Virus record (IMG/VR): IMGVR_UViG_3300015371_000046
Location: 1 to 54,944 of that record
Length of the DNA: 54,944 nt
Reading direction: 5' to 3' (one strand)
Source: a virus
This document shows positions 14,764-23,711 of the stretch, piece by piece; position 1 is the stretch's first letter; each line of letters starts with the position of its first letter. Both the position numbers and the translations under genes were made by a program. The notes below the pieces were generated by a model. The model was not told the DNA's origin, ran no database searches, and worked only from the letters and a program-made list of their open reading frames with translations.

Positions 14764-17349
14764 ATGGCTCTCATTGATAACATCTATTCTTATTACAAGA
14801 TGGATGAGGCCAGCGGTGGTGCTCTGGACGCCACGGGTAATGGTCGAACCCTGTCCAATTTCGGTAATGCTATTGGTACTGCTTCAGGGATCATTAGTAC
14901 CGCTAGAGATTTTGGCGGGGTCAGCGGAAGCACTCTAATCCGGAACCAGAATACCACTGATTTCTTCTGCGGTGCTAATCCATTCAGTTTTTCGTTCTGG
15001 GTAAGGTTTCGTAATTGGCCAGCATTTAATGATGTTGGGCTTTGCAACCGATACGAGCCGTTTGGTCAACGTGAGTACATTGTCTTCCTTCGTTTCAGCG
15101 ATCACAAGATCGTATTCAATACTGAAAGTGGAGCTTCTAGCGCAGCAGTGGCATGGGGAAGCGCATCGGTATTAAATACTTGGTATCATGTTGCTGGAGG
15201 TTGGGATGGAACGACAATTAAGCTAGCGGTTAATGCCGGAACATTCGTTACCGCTCCGTACTCAACAGCATTTGTGAACGGGGGAGACAATTTCAAACTC
15301 GGATACGAAGCCGCTAGCTTGGATGGGCAGATGGATGAGTTCGGGTTTTGGTTGGGGCGATGCATTACTTCAACTGAGGTTACTCAACTCTACAACAATG
15401 GAGCTGGACTAGATTTTAGCCAGTTTGGAACAGTTGTACCTCCTCCAAACATCTGGAACTCAGACGGAACTCCTTCAGGTGGCCCAAACAGTATCCAGAC
15501 CCTGCATGATTCCAGTAATTGCCATGATGGAGATACCATCACTATTCCAAGTGGAACATTTGTATGGACGGCTCCAATCAATCTTTCCAAGGCTATCACC
15601 CTACAGGGAAACACGATTATCTCGGGGGATCATACCACTAACGTTTACACCGCTACCCACAATACTATTATCGTAGATAATCTCCCGACTACCACAGTTC
15701 GGATGATAAGCACTGGTAACAGTAATTTAACCACCGTGCTGCGCGTAACAGGAATTTCATTTACTGGTGTCGGAGGTCATGCCTCTCAATACACCGCAGG
15801 ATTATTCAGTGTTGGCGGAACATCTAAAAAGAACAGGATAGACCATTGCCATTTTACGAGCATCAAACGCGGCCCGTTCATGGAGATTTTTGCTCATGGT
15901 ATAATCGACCATTCAATTTGGGAACAAATGCCGTCATCCTGTAATTGGCATATCAGGAACCGAAGTGGCGCGGAAGGTGACGAGGAGTTCGCTGCTCCTG
16001 CTGCGTTCGGAACCGATCAGTTCTGGTTCTTTGAAGATTGCCATGTTGATAACAAAAGTAACGGAGCACGAAATTCAGCCTGTGGAAGTGACAGGCAGCG
16101 CGGGTCAAACGTTTCATGGCGCTACTGTTATCTAGAGGACGTTGAAATTGTTTGTCATGGAACCTATGCAGACAGGCGGAGGGGCGGGAGATGTGGAGAG
16201 GATTACAATAATCTGTATTTTTTCGACGGTGTATCTACCACCATGGATGGCATCACTTCTGGTACAGCCGTTTATCACGATAACCAGTTTACGGGAACAA
16301 AACCCAGCGGGTGGAGTATGCAGGATTACCGAGGGTTGATAAATCAGGACACCAACTGGGGAGCCGCCGGTGGTCAGAATCCGTGGGATGTTAATGCTAC
16401 CAGAGCTGATGGAACTCATGTTAATGGAGAACCGCCATTTGTGTTTTACAGCGGCACAATCCAATCAGTGGTTCAAGGTCCAGGAGATCAGCAAACCATA
16501 ACTGTTGCTGGTAGTCCGTGGGTAGTCGGACAATGGGATGATCCAACCAAACATTATTGCGTAGTAGCAAATCCTGATACAGCCGGAGTCAATAACACCA
16601 TTGGTTGGATTAAGATTACGACTGGAAACACTCTGAATATGTTCATGCACTCCATCGGTAATCGTATTTTTACCGCTGGACAGACTTTCAAAATATATCA
16701 GCTACTTCAACCTCTGGATATGCCGGGACTCGGGCAGGGAGACCTGATCAGTTCGGCAACACCTCCTGTGCCCCCAACAGGATTTGCAGGAGTTCATCAA
16801 CAGATCGAACCGGCATATTCATGGAACAACACTCATACTGACGGATCGTTTATAAATTTCGTTCCTCAAAGTGGTGTAGCGTCGATGTGCAGGCAGAACA
16901 TTCACTATTTCAATAACACCGTAAAACCTGGTTATACTCCATTTACATATCCACATCCATTGGTAAGTGGTGGAATTGTTACGACCCGTATAATCGGTTT
17001 AAGCGGCATACCCAGTCTCGCTTTTGGTAATGTTACGATCGGAAGCGCATCACCTACCGCCATTTTAAGAATATCAAACACTGGCAACGCAACCCTGAAC
17101 GTAAGCAGTTTGACCTACCCAAATGGGTTTAGCGGGGCAACAGGAATTTTCCCTGTTCCTTCGGGAAGTTTCTTTGACATCACGGTGACGTTTACGCCGT
17201 TAGTGGCTCAACTCTATTCGGGGGTTATCACAGTAGCTTCCGATGCCACCAGCGGTACGGCTACGATTGTGGCTTCCGGGACTGGGGTTGATCCTGTGGC
17301 ACCTGCACACGGACATCGTAAACAGGCGAGGGACGCTTTTGGATTCTGA
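14764..17349 (+). CDS. Tail spike: LamG, beta-helix and anchor-like domains
   Basis: An 861-residue protein of three parts. Residues 1-220 form a LamG/concanavalin domain (YSYYKMDEASGGALDATGNG, RDFGG, FSFSFWVRF, WYHVAGGWDGTTIKL, GQMDEFGFW). The middle, about 235-650, has the look of a right-handed beta-helix (DGDTITIPSGTFVW, ITLQGNTIISG, NRIDHCHFTSI, GIIDHSIWEQ). The last 110 residues match a choice-of-anchor or ASPM/SPD-2-type beta domain (LAFGNVTIG, LRISNTGNATLNVSSL, VTFTP). It is probably a polysaccharide-binding spike; a lyase or hydrolase active site is not proven. Confidence 0.75.
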   Translation: MALIDNIYSYYKMDEASGGALDATGNGRTLSNFGNAIGTASGIISTARDFGGVSGSTLIRNQNTTDFFCGANPFSFSFWVRFRNWPAFNDVGLCNRYEPFGQREYIVFLRFSDHKIVFNTESGASSAAVAWGSASVLNTWYHVAGGWDGTTIKLAVNAGTFVTAPYSTAFVNGGDNFKLGYEAASLDGQMDEFGFWLGRCITSTEVTQLYNNGAGLDFSQFGTVVPPPNIWNSDGTPSGGPNSIQTLHDSSNCHDGDTITIPSGTFVWTAPINLSKAITLQGNTIISGDHTTNVYTATHNTIIVDNLPTTTVRMISTGNSNLTTVLRVTGISFTGVGGHASQYTAGLFSVGGTSKKNRIDHCHFTSIKRGPFMEIFAHGIIDHSIWEQMPSSCNWHIRNRSGAEGDEEFAAPAAFGTDQFWFFEDCHVDNKSNGARNSACGSDRQRGSNVSWRYCYLEDVEIVCHGTYADRRRGGRCGEDYNNLYFFDGVSTTMDGITSGTAVYHDNQFTGTKPSGWSMQDYRGLINQDTNWGAAGGQNPWDVNATRADGTHVNGEPPFVFYSGTIQSVVQGPGDQQTITVAGSPWVVGQWDDPTKHYCVVANPDTAGVNNTIGWIKITTGNTLNMFMHSIGNRIFTAGQTFKIYQLLQPLDMPGLGQGDLISSATPPVPPTGFAGVHQQIEPAYSWNNTHTDGSFINFVPQSGVASMCRQNIHYFNNTVKPGYTPFTYPHPLVSGGIVTTRIIGLSGIPSLAFGNVTIGSASPTAILRISNTGNATLNVSSLTYPNGFSGATGIFPVPSGSFFDITVTFTPLVAQLYSGVITVASDATSGTATIVASGTGVDPVAPAHGHRKQARDAFGF

Positions 17350-17555
17350 TGGAAACGATCACCCAAGACGAAGACCATCAGTTGACCCGAAGGATCTACG
17401 GGGTGCCGACTCCATACCGCGGGGATGAAGCGGTGCCCAAAGACTACTGCGATGCCAATGCAGGAACTGGCGGATCAAACGGGATTTTGGATGGTGGACA
17501 CGCGGACACTGACTACACAGGAGGCCCGATAATAGATTGCGGGCATGTCGTATAA
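17349..17555 (+). CDS. Hypothetical protein between spike and fibre genes
   Basis: Sixty-eight polar, acidic residues with Gly/Asp-rich C-terminal half (GGSNGILDGGHADTDYTGG). The start overlaps the spike stop by one base. I recognise no family. The composition would suit a small fibre accessory. Confidence 0.55.
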   Translation: METITQDEDHQLTRRIYGVPTPYRGDEAVPKDYCDANAGTGGSNGILDGGHADTDYTGGPIIDCGHVV

Positions 17556-19175
17556 ATGTCATTCGTCCAATTTCAGTTCAGACGCGATCCGGCTGCCACA
17601 TGGACCAGCGAGAATCCCATACTTGCCGAAGGGGAATTGGGTCTTGAAACCGATACTGGTAAATATAAGGTAGGGGATGGATCAACCGATTGGGTCACCC
17701 TCACCTACAAAGGAATTGGATCAAGCGGTTACTCAGGTTATAGCGGACTTGGAGTCAGCGGTTTCAGCGGGTTTTCAAGCCCAGGGACTTCGGGGTTCAG
17801 TGGATTTTCAGCCGCAAGTCCGGGACCAAGCGGTTACTCTGGTTTCTCAGGCCAAAGCGGTTATTCTGGGTTTTCAGGCACGGGCGAAAGTGGGTACTCT
17901 GGGTTCTCGGGCGTGGGTGTCAGTGGCTACTCAGGTTACAGTTCCCAAAGCGGTGTCTCTGGATACAGCGGATATTCAAGTTCTTCAGGCTACTCTGGCT
18001 ACAGCGGTTCGGGAGTTAGCGGGTTCTCTGGCTTCTCGGGTGCCGGCACGAGCGGTTTCAGTGGATTCTCAGGAGCAGGTCTAAGCGGATTTTCAGGGTT
18101 TAGTTCCACCGCTCCTGGCACCAGCGGGTTCTCTGGGTTTAGCGGTGCTGGAACTTCGGGGTTTTCAGGGTTTAGTGGTGACGCTACTAGCGGGTTTTCA
18201 GGGTACTCGGCTTATTCAGGCTATAGTGGCACGGCCGGATCAATCGGGGTGGATGGAGCTTCTGGGTTCAGCGGTTTTTCAGGGCTTTCGGGATACTCGG
18301 GCTATAGCGGTTATTCAGGAGCAGGGCTTAGCGGTTATTCAGGCTATAGTGCGTTCTCTGGCTACAGCGCATACTCAGGCTATTCAGGTCCGCAACTCCT
18401 GACCTTCGCCACCGTTACCGATGCGGATCATCCGCTTGTTCTGGCAGACGCTAATACCGGCCTCAAGATGAGTTCGGCTGCGGCTCACAGCGTCAATATC
18501 CCGTTAAACGCTACTCAGGCATTCCCAACCGGAACACAGATCGTGGTTGAACAGGCTGGTGCTGGGATCGTATCAATCACGGTCACAGGTGGAGTGACGT
18601 TGCAGGGTGCTTCAGCCACCAACGGGCAGTACTCGACGGTCTGCTTAATCAAACAGGATACCGATACGTGGCTTGCAACGGTGTCAGGTGTATCTGGATT
18701 CTCAGGGTTCAGTGGTAAAAGCGGCTATTCCGGATATTCGGGTTACAGCGGGATTAGCGGTTACTCAGCGTTCTCGGGGTTTTCAGGGGCACCTCTGGCT
18801 ACATGCGGGGTTGCAACCTCTCCAACTGCTACACAGACAGATGCTATTACTCATGGATTAGGCAAGACCCCTGTTATTATCAGGCTGTACGGAATTGGAT
18901 CATTCACCAACAATGCGTCAGCAACGCCTACTACTCATTGCATTGGAATTTACAGTTCAAGCGGGAATCGGTGCGTTTATCAGCCTTACGATCCCAGTGC
19001 GATTACTGGAGCGGAACCTGGGGCAACTTCAACGGCTTACGCGGTAAGACTTGACACAGGTGCCAATGCTTTCATAACAGGAGTAGTCCAAAATGTCGGG
19101 GCAACAACGTTCGACATCGCCTGGACAGAAACCGGCACATCTGCTGCACAAGTTTATATGTGGGAGGCGCAATGA
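17556..19175 (+). CDS. Second collagen-like fibre with Mtd-type N-terminus
   Basis: A 539-residue protein. Residues 1-50 (FQFRRDPAATWTSENPIL, AEGELGLETDTGKYKVGDGS) match the short N-terminal domain seen in phage tropism determinants and fibres (Mtd_N type). Then come about 230 residues of GFS/GYS repeats and one copy of the same LADANTG domain found twice in the fibre at 11418. A shorter repeat block and a beta-rich C-terminus (about 120 residues) follow. The shared domain points to module exchange between the two fibre genes. Confidence 0.8.
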   Translation: MSFVQFQFRRDPAATWTSENPILAEGELGLETDTGKYKVGDGSTDWVTLTYKGIGSSGYSGYSGLGVSGFSGFSSPGTSGFSGFSAASPGPSGYSGFSGQSGYSGFSGTGESGYSGFSGVGVSGYSGYSSQSGVSGYSGYSSSSGYSGYSGSGVSGFSGFSGAGTSGFSGFSGAGLSGFSGFSSTAPGTSGFSGFSGAGTSGFSGFSGDATSGFSGYSAYSGYSGTAGSIGVDGASGFSGFSGLSGYSGYSGYSGAGLSGYSGYSAFSGYSAYSGYSGPQLLTFATVTDADHPLVLADANTGLKMSSAAAHSVNIPLNATQAFPTGTQIVVEQAGAGIVSITVTGGVTLQGASATNGQYSTVCLIKQDTDTWLATVSGVSGFSGFSGKSGYSGYSGYSGISGYSAFSGFSGAPLATCGVATSPTATQTDAITHGLGKTPVIIRLYGIGSFTNNASATPTTHCIGIYSSSGNRCVYQPYDPSAITGAEPGATSTAYAVRLDTGANAFITGVVQNVGATTFDIAWTETGTSAAQVYMWEAQ

Positions 19176-21109
19176 CGAGCATCATAATTCCAACCTGTAA
19201 AGAAAAGAACCTGATTCCCTGCTTGGAATCCATTCGGAAGTACACCGAAGGTGATTATGAAATCATCGTAGTGGCTAATGGCTTCGACAATGAGCAAGTC
19301 CTAGATGCGGACACAGTGCTCTGGTTCGATTACAAAATCGGTTATCCGAGAGCCTGCAACGCTGGGATCAGGATAGCGAAAGGAGAGTTCATAGTTTTAC
19401 TCAATGATGACACCATTCTTTTACCTCAGGGAATTAACGATTGGCTCAATATCCTGTCTGCTCCTTTCAGTGATCCTAAAGTTGCTATCACTGGTCCTTG
19501 GATGATGCGGAACACAGAGATCCAGCAGGATTTCCTGTGCTTTTTTTGCTGCATGATCCGTAAAAGTGCTCTCGATACTATCGGACTTCTCGATGAAATT
19601 TTCGGGGCTGGTTACGCTGAAGATGTGGATTTGTGCTGCCGCGCCGTCGCCTCTGGCCAACGGTTGGTACAAGTTCCGAACGATGGGAAGGTGCCGTACG
19701 ACGGGCGATTAGGACTCGGCACCTTTCCCATCTATCACGAAGGCAACAACACCTTCAAAAACTGGCCGGGTGGCGAAGAACTGATGGCTAAAAACCACGC
19801 TATCCTCCGTGAACGCTACGGAGGGGTATTGATTTCCAATGCCCAGAAACTGGGGGAATGGATGAGTGACGCCGAGCTTACGTGGTTGGGGAATCAGGCT
19901 CGGAAATCGAAGGTGGTGATTGAATTGGGTAGCTGGTTTGGGAAGAGTTCGACAGCCATTGCTGATAATCTTCCGGCAGATGGGGTTCTTTACTGCATTG
20001 ATACTTGGGCTGGAAGCGCAGCAGAGAAGGACACGAATCATGTTCAGGCCAGGGAGTTAGATGGCGATTTCGCATTTAACCAGTTCTTACACAATTTGTG
20101 GCGGCATGTCGAGACCGGAAAGCTGAGACCGATCCGGCTGCACGGACGCCACGCAGCCAAATTCTTCAAGGATATGGGGGTCAAAGCCGACATGATATTT
20201 ATCGACGCCGGCCATACCAAAGAAGAAACCAAGGAAGACATCTACACTTTTGCAACACTGGTCAAAGATGGCGGAACACTGTGCGGACACGATTATTGGC
20301 AACCGCTTTGGCCGGGGGTGACTCAGGCCGTAGATGAAATTTTCGGGATCAGCGTATGCGGGAACGAAGGCACATCAATCTGGTCCACGACCAAAATGCC
20401 CAGACCACCCATCTACGAGTGCATGATGTTCAACAACGAGTTTGATATTCTGGAGCATCATCTGAAAACCATGTGGGACGCCGTTGACCGGTTTGTGATC
20501 GTGGAAGGCACAATCAATCACGCCGGCAAGCCTAAACCGCTCCATTTCAAAGAAAACATGGCGCGGTACGAGCGTTACCTATCCAAGATCAGCCATGTTG
20601 TGGTCGATGACTTTCCTCCATTTGATGGAACTGAACGAAGCGCATGGGACATTGAACGCCACCAGCGCAACTCCATGATGCGAGCACTGGCTCACTGCAA
20701 CGATACGGACATTATCGTGGTGGTGGATTGCGATGAAATCCCGAACCCTGAAGCGGTTAAGAACTTTACTGGCGATACAATCCACGCGCTCCGGATGGAT
20801 CTTTATCTGTACGATTACAAGGTGAAAGCCAAAGACCCGTGGCGCCATGGAAAGATCATGCGCTACTGGCAACTGTTCCAGATCACCCCGACTTCGGCAC
20901 GGTATCTGACAGACGTTCCAGACATCGTTCCAGGTGGCGAACATCTGTCATACTTTGGAGGGATTGAGGCGGTACAGGAAAAGATGCACAACACCGCTCA
21001 CCGCAACATTGACGTTCCACAGTTTACCGATCCAGAGCACATCAAGCATTGCATCGAGAACGGTCTGGATTTGTTCGATCGAGACATCAAATACGAGGTG
21101 ATGAAATGA
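19172..21109 (+). CDS. Three-domain GT2 - methyltransferase - GT17 enzyme
   Basis: A 645-residue fusion. Residues 1-190 are a GT2 glycosyltransferase (TSIIIPTCKEKN, FIVLLNDDT with the metal-binding acidic residues at about 78-80). Residues about 225-395 are an AdoMet methyltransferase of the Methyltransf_24 type (VIELGSWFGKSST, IFIDAGHTKEET, DGGTLCGHDYW). Residues about 413-645 resemble GT17 N-acetylglucosaminyltransferases (YECMMFNNEFDILEHHL, FVIVEGTINHAG, VVVDCDEIPNP). ATG 19172 follows a GGGAGG ribosome site and overlaps the fibre stop. It probably builds and methylates a glycan on virion or host surface. Confidence 0.85.
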   Translation: MTSIIIPTCKEKNLIPCLESIRKYTEGDYEIIVVANGFDNEQVLDADTVLWFDYKIGYPRACNAGIRIAKGEFIVLLNDDTILLPQGINDWLNILSAPFSDPKVAITGPWMMRNTEIQQDFLCFFCCMIRKSALDTIGLLDEIFGAGYAEDVDLCCRAVASGQRLVQVPNDGKVPYDGRLGLGTFPIYHEGNNTFKNWPGGEELMAKNHAILRERYGGVLISNAQKLGEWMSDAELTWLGNQARKSKVVIELGSWFGKSSTAIADNLPADGVLYCIDTWAGSAAEKDTNHVQARELDGDFAFNQFLHNLWRHVETGKLRPIRLHGRHAAKFFKDMGVKADMIFIDAGHTKEETKEDIYTFATLVKDGGTLCGHDYWQPLWPGVTQAVDEIFGISVCGNEGTSIWSTTKMPRPPIYECMMFNNEFDILEHHLKTMWDAVDRFVIVEGTINHAGKPKPLHFKENMARYERYLSKISHVVVDDFPPFDGTERSAWDIERHQRNSMMRALAHCNDTDIIVVVDCDEIPNPEAVKNFTGDTIHALRMDLYLYDYKVKAKDPWRHGKIMRYWQLFQITPTSARYLTDVPDIVPGGEHLSYFGGIEAVQEKMHNTAHRNIDVPQFTDPEHIKHCIENGLDLFDRDIKYEVMK

Positions 21110-22125
21110 CGGTCACTTGCGGCATCCCAACAAAGAATCGGTACGACAAACTGGTGCTCACGCTTCTATCAATAGCGTTCCAGACTCGTAAACCCGATCA
21201 TATCATCATCATTGATGATACCGATAATCCCACTGATCTACGAACCATCCCTGCGTATCAAAACATATTTGAGCTGCTCAATGCTCGCGGGATAACGTTT
21301 CAACTTGAATACGGGGTAAAACGGGGACAGCACATTTCGCATCAGCGGATACAGGAAATGGCGGCGACGGACTGGATTTGGAGAGTGGATGACGACGAGA
21401 TACCTGAACCTGACGTTCTGGAGAGGCTGATCGGTACCGCCACTTGGGAGGGCACCAAGGTTGGCGCCGTTGGTGGACTGGTTCTTATGCCAAATCCTGC
21501 TCCCGTTCCCGACCGGAACGTTACCAACTCCATTTTGGACCCCAACTTTAATGTCCAATGGTTTACTCATCCTACGCAGCGTACGATTGAGGCGGACCAC
21601 TTGCACTCCACCTTTCTGTACCGGCGCGGGGTCGAGAAGTTCAATCCGTTCCTGTCTCCTGCTGCTCATCGTGAGGAGACTTTATTTACATACGGTCTGA
21701 AACGTCAAGGCTACAGAATCCTGATTGATACATCGGTAAAAACATGGCATTTCCGTGATTCTCTAGGTGGAATCCGTAGTCATACCAACCCTCAATACTG
21801 GGAGGACGACGAGAGATTATTTCAGGCGCAGTTAGCAGAATGGGGCGTAACCGGTGACCAGACCAAATATATCGTGCTCGATGCCGGTCGTGGCGATCAT
21901 GTCTTGGTGAAAACCCTTCTACCGCGATTGAAGGAAAAGTATCCAAGACTGGTCGCCGCTACCTGCTACAAAGACATTTTTAACGGGGAAGTAGAACAGA
22001 TTTCAATCGCTGAAGCCCACCAGAGACTGGGGAACCTGGACAGGTTCAACGTCTATCGGTGGTGCGGGGACAACCAATGGACCGGTGAATTGGTGAACGC
22101 GTACGAAAAGATGTGGGATTTATGA
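21106..22125 (+). CDS. GT2-family glycosyltransferase
   Basis: A 339-residue protein starting in an ATGA overlap. Residues 1-235 have the GT-A fold marks: VTCGIPTKNRYDKL, HIIIIDDTDNP, WIWRVDDDEIPEP (DxD-type metal site) and a late TWHFRD. The C-terminal 85 residues (KYIVLDAGRGDHVLVKTLLPR) look like the beginning of a GT9/heptosyltransferase-type Rossmann domain that the next gene continues. It may work together with that protein. Confidence 0.82.
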   Translation: MTVTCGIPTKNRYDKLVLTLLSIAFQTRKPDHIIIIDDTDNPTDLRTIPAYQNIFELLNARGITFQLEYGVKRGQHISHQRIQEMAATDWIWRVDDDEIPEPDVLERLIGTATWEGTKVGAVGGLVLMPNPAPVPDRNVTNSILDPNFNVQWFTHPTQRTIEADHLHSTFLYRRGVEKFNPFLSPAAHREETLFTYGLKRQGYRILIDTSVKTWHFRDSLGGIRSHTNPQYWEDDERLFQAQLAEWGVTGDQTKYIVLDAGRGDHVLVKTLLPRLKEKYPRLVAATCYKDIFNGEVEQISIAEAHQRLGNLDRFNVYRWCGDNQWTGELVNAYEKMWDL

Positions 22126-22571
22126 ATATCCTCTTCGCACCATTCGCAGCGCGTGCCCCGCAACTCAACGGAAGTGGGTCTCCTAAGGATTATCCCTTTG
22201 CAAAAGACCTGATTTCCATGATAGTAGAAAGCCATAATGTTATCCAGGTAGGCGGGGAGGGCGAAGAACAGATGGCCCCCACTTTTCGTAAAAACCTGTC
22301 GTTTGGGCAGGTTGGGGATTTAATCGCCATGTGCGACACCGCAATCTGTGTCGATTCATATCTCCAGCACCACATGTGGTTCCTAAATAAGCGAGCCATA
22401 GTTTTATGGGGGATTTCCGATCCTCTGATTTTCGGGCACTCTCTCCACTGCAACCTCCTGAAAGACCGCTCGTTCCTGCGCCCAAACCAGTTCGATCTGT
22501 ACTACTCAAACCAACATCGGCCCGAAGCGTTTGTCAGTCCAGATGTAGTCTTGAAGGCACTTGAACTATGA
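22122..22571 (+). CDS. GT9/heptosyltransferase-like domain protein
   Basis: A 149-residue protein from ATG 22122, overlapping the previous stop. It has the second Rossmann half of GT-B enzymes: NVIQVGGEGEEQM, FGQVGDLIAMCDTAICVDSY, RAIVLWGISDP and a late Tyr-rich segment. This matches the nucleotide-sugar half of ADP-heptose-type transferases. It is short of a complete enzyme, while the preceding protein ends with a matching first half. A split two-subunit GT-B enzyme is plausible but unproven. Confidence 0.7.
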   Translation: MNILFAPFAARAPQLNGSGSPKDYPFAKDLISMIVESHNVIQVGGEGEEQMAPTFRKNLSFGQVGDLIAMCDTAICVDSYLQHHMWFLNKRAIVLWGISDPLIFGHSLHCNLLKDRSFLRPNQFDLYYSNQHRPEAFVSPDVVLKALEL

Positions 22572-22572
22572 G

Positions 22573-22884
22573 ATGGATAGTAATGAAGACGCACCCCTTA
22601 TCAAGATGCCCAAGAATGGAACTCGGGTTACAATCATCCTTGTTCTTGTTCAATTTGGAATCGCTTTTGCCAATTTGTATCTTAGTAACGGCTACGTTCC
22701 CAAGGTTGCTTATGAAAAAGATTCATCCATTGCATCTCAAAAACGTGAGGACATCAATCTTGAATTGAGGGGAATCGCCATTGAACTCAGGGGAATCAAA
22801 GATCACATGCAGGGGGATGAGCGTCAGGATAAGAAACTCGATGATCTTGAATCCAGAATGCGTGAACAGGAAAGAAGAAAGTGA
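22573..22884 (+). CDS. Single-pass membrane protein with coiled coil
   Basis: A 103-residue protein from ATG 22573. One hydrophobic helix (VTIILVLVQFGIAFANLYL, about 20-38), then a charged coiled coil (ELRGIAIELRGIKDHM, LDDLESRMREQERRK). The end overlaps the next GTG. The layout resembles phage inner-membrane spanins or holin partners, but it lies among tail genes. Function unknown. Confidence 0.65.
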   Translation: MDSNEDAPLIKMPKNGTRVTIILVLVQFGIAFANLYLSNGYVPKVAYEKDSSIASQKREDINLELRGIAIELRGIKDHMQGDERQDKKLDDLESRMREQERRK

Positions 22885-23348
22885 CCGAAGAACAAGAGAA
22901 AGCAGTCGTGTCTCGGTTCAAGATATTGGTGGCATTGTCCCTTATAGTAATGCTGATGGTGTCGGTCAATTTCTGGAGAAGCATCATTATCTCCCAATCC
23001 ATGAGAGAAATAGCGTCTGTTGCCATGCAGAACACGGATTCAGTCGCAGCCGTAAAAGCCAATCAGGATTTATATCGTCAGCAGTACTTGGATTACATCA
23101 AGGATATGATCGACGCCATGAACAAACTTCAGGAGGACAATCCACGTTTGAAGGTTCCAAAAGCACCTGTTCCTCGGACTCTGAAATTAAATGGAGTCAC
23201 CGAACAGGATTTGCGTCGGTTGCCACAGCCTGCTCCAGCGCCATCTCCCATTGTAAAAACGCAGACTAAAACCGTGATAAGATACCGAAAACCGAAGTCC
23301 ACTCCAAAGCCTAAAACGCCATTAGATTGGTTCAAGAAAACGAGATGA
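22881..23348 (+). CDS. Membrane-anchored protein with Pro/Lys-rich tail
   Basis: A 155-residue protein from GTG 22881. Cytosolic leader, one membrane helix (ILVALSLIVMLMVSVNFW, about 15-32), helical stalk with many Gln and Ala, then a Pro/Lys-rich C-terminus (PAPAPSPIVKTQTKT, YRKPKSTPKPKTP). The shape fits an inner-membrane spanin with a periplasm-crossing tail; a matching outer lipoprotein is not adjacent. This is a suggestion from topology only. Confidence 0.6.
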   Translation: MTEEQEKAVVSRFKILVALSLIVMLMVSVNFWRSIIISQSMREIASVAMQNTDSVAAVKANQDLYRQQYLDYIKDMIDAMNKLQEDNPRLKVPKAPVPRTLKLNGVTEQDLRRLPQPAPAPSPIVKTQTKTVIRYRKPKSTPKPKTPLDWFKKTR

Positions 23349-23533
23349 ACGAGACTGTAGCCATTGCTTTAATTATGCTCCTCATCGTCGCAGGATTCGG
23401 TTTCATGGCCTATTTGATTCACAACATTGGAATCAAGATCAACGGGCGTATGACTGATATGATGGAGTCAGTGAAAAAACTGGCACATCAACAGGGCATG
23501 GAAGAAGAACGTGCATTACATGAGCACCATTAA
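23345..23533 (+). CDS. Small membrane protein
   Basis: Sixty-two residues starting in an ATGA overlap with the upstream stop. N-terminal membrane helix (VAIALIMLLIVAGFGFMAYL), then an amphipathic, His-rich tail ending EHH. It could be a holin-type or accessory membrane protein. It belongs to a run of four membrane or coiled-coil genes that overlap one another. Confidence 0.6.
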   Translation: MNETVAIALIMLLIVAGFGFMAYLIHNIGIKINGRMTDMMESVKKLAHQQGMEEERALHEHH

Positions 23534-23711
23534 AGAAATAGATGATCGCATCCTGACACTGCAACAGGAGCAGACCAAACTCGCCACCGCTTACGAGCAC
23601 CACATGGAACAGGTAAACCAGATTCGTGTGCGCTACCAGCAAACCGTGGGTGCTGTAACCGAACTTAAATCTCTCCAGAAACAAATTTCAAACGGATCAG
23701 AACCATCATGA
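23520..23711 (+). CDS. Small coiled-coil protein
   Basis: Sixty-three residues from ATG 23520. Almost all helix with heptads (IKEIDDRILTLQQEQ, VTELKSLQKQ). The end overlaps the next gene's ATG. It is similar in kind to small chaperone or tail-assembly proteins, but there is no specific match. Confidence 0.6.
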   Translation: MSTIKEIDDRILTLQQEQTKLATAYEHHMEQVNQIRVRYQQTVGAVTELKSLQKQISNGSEPS

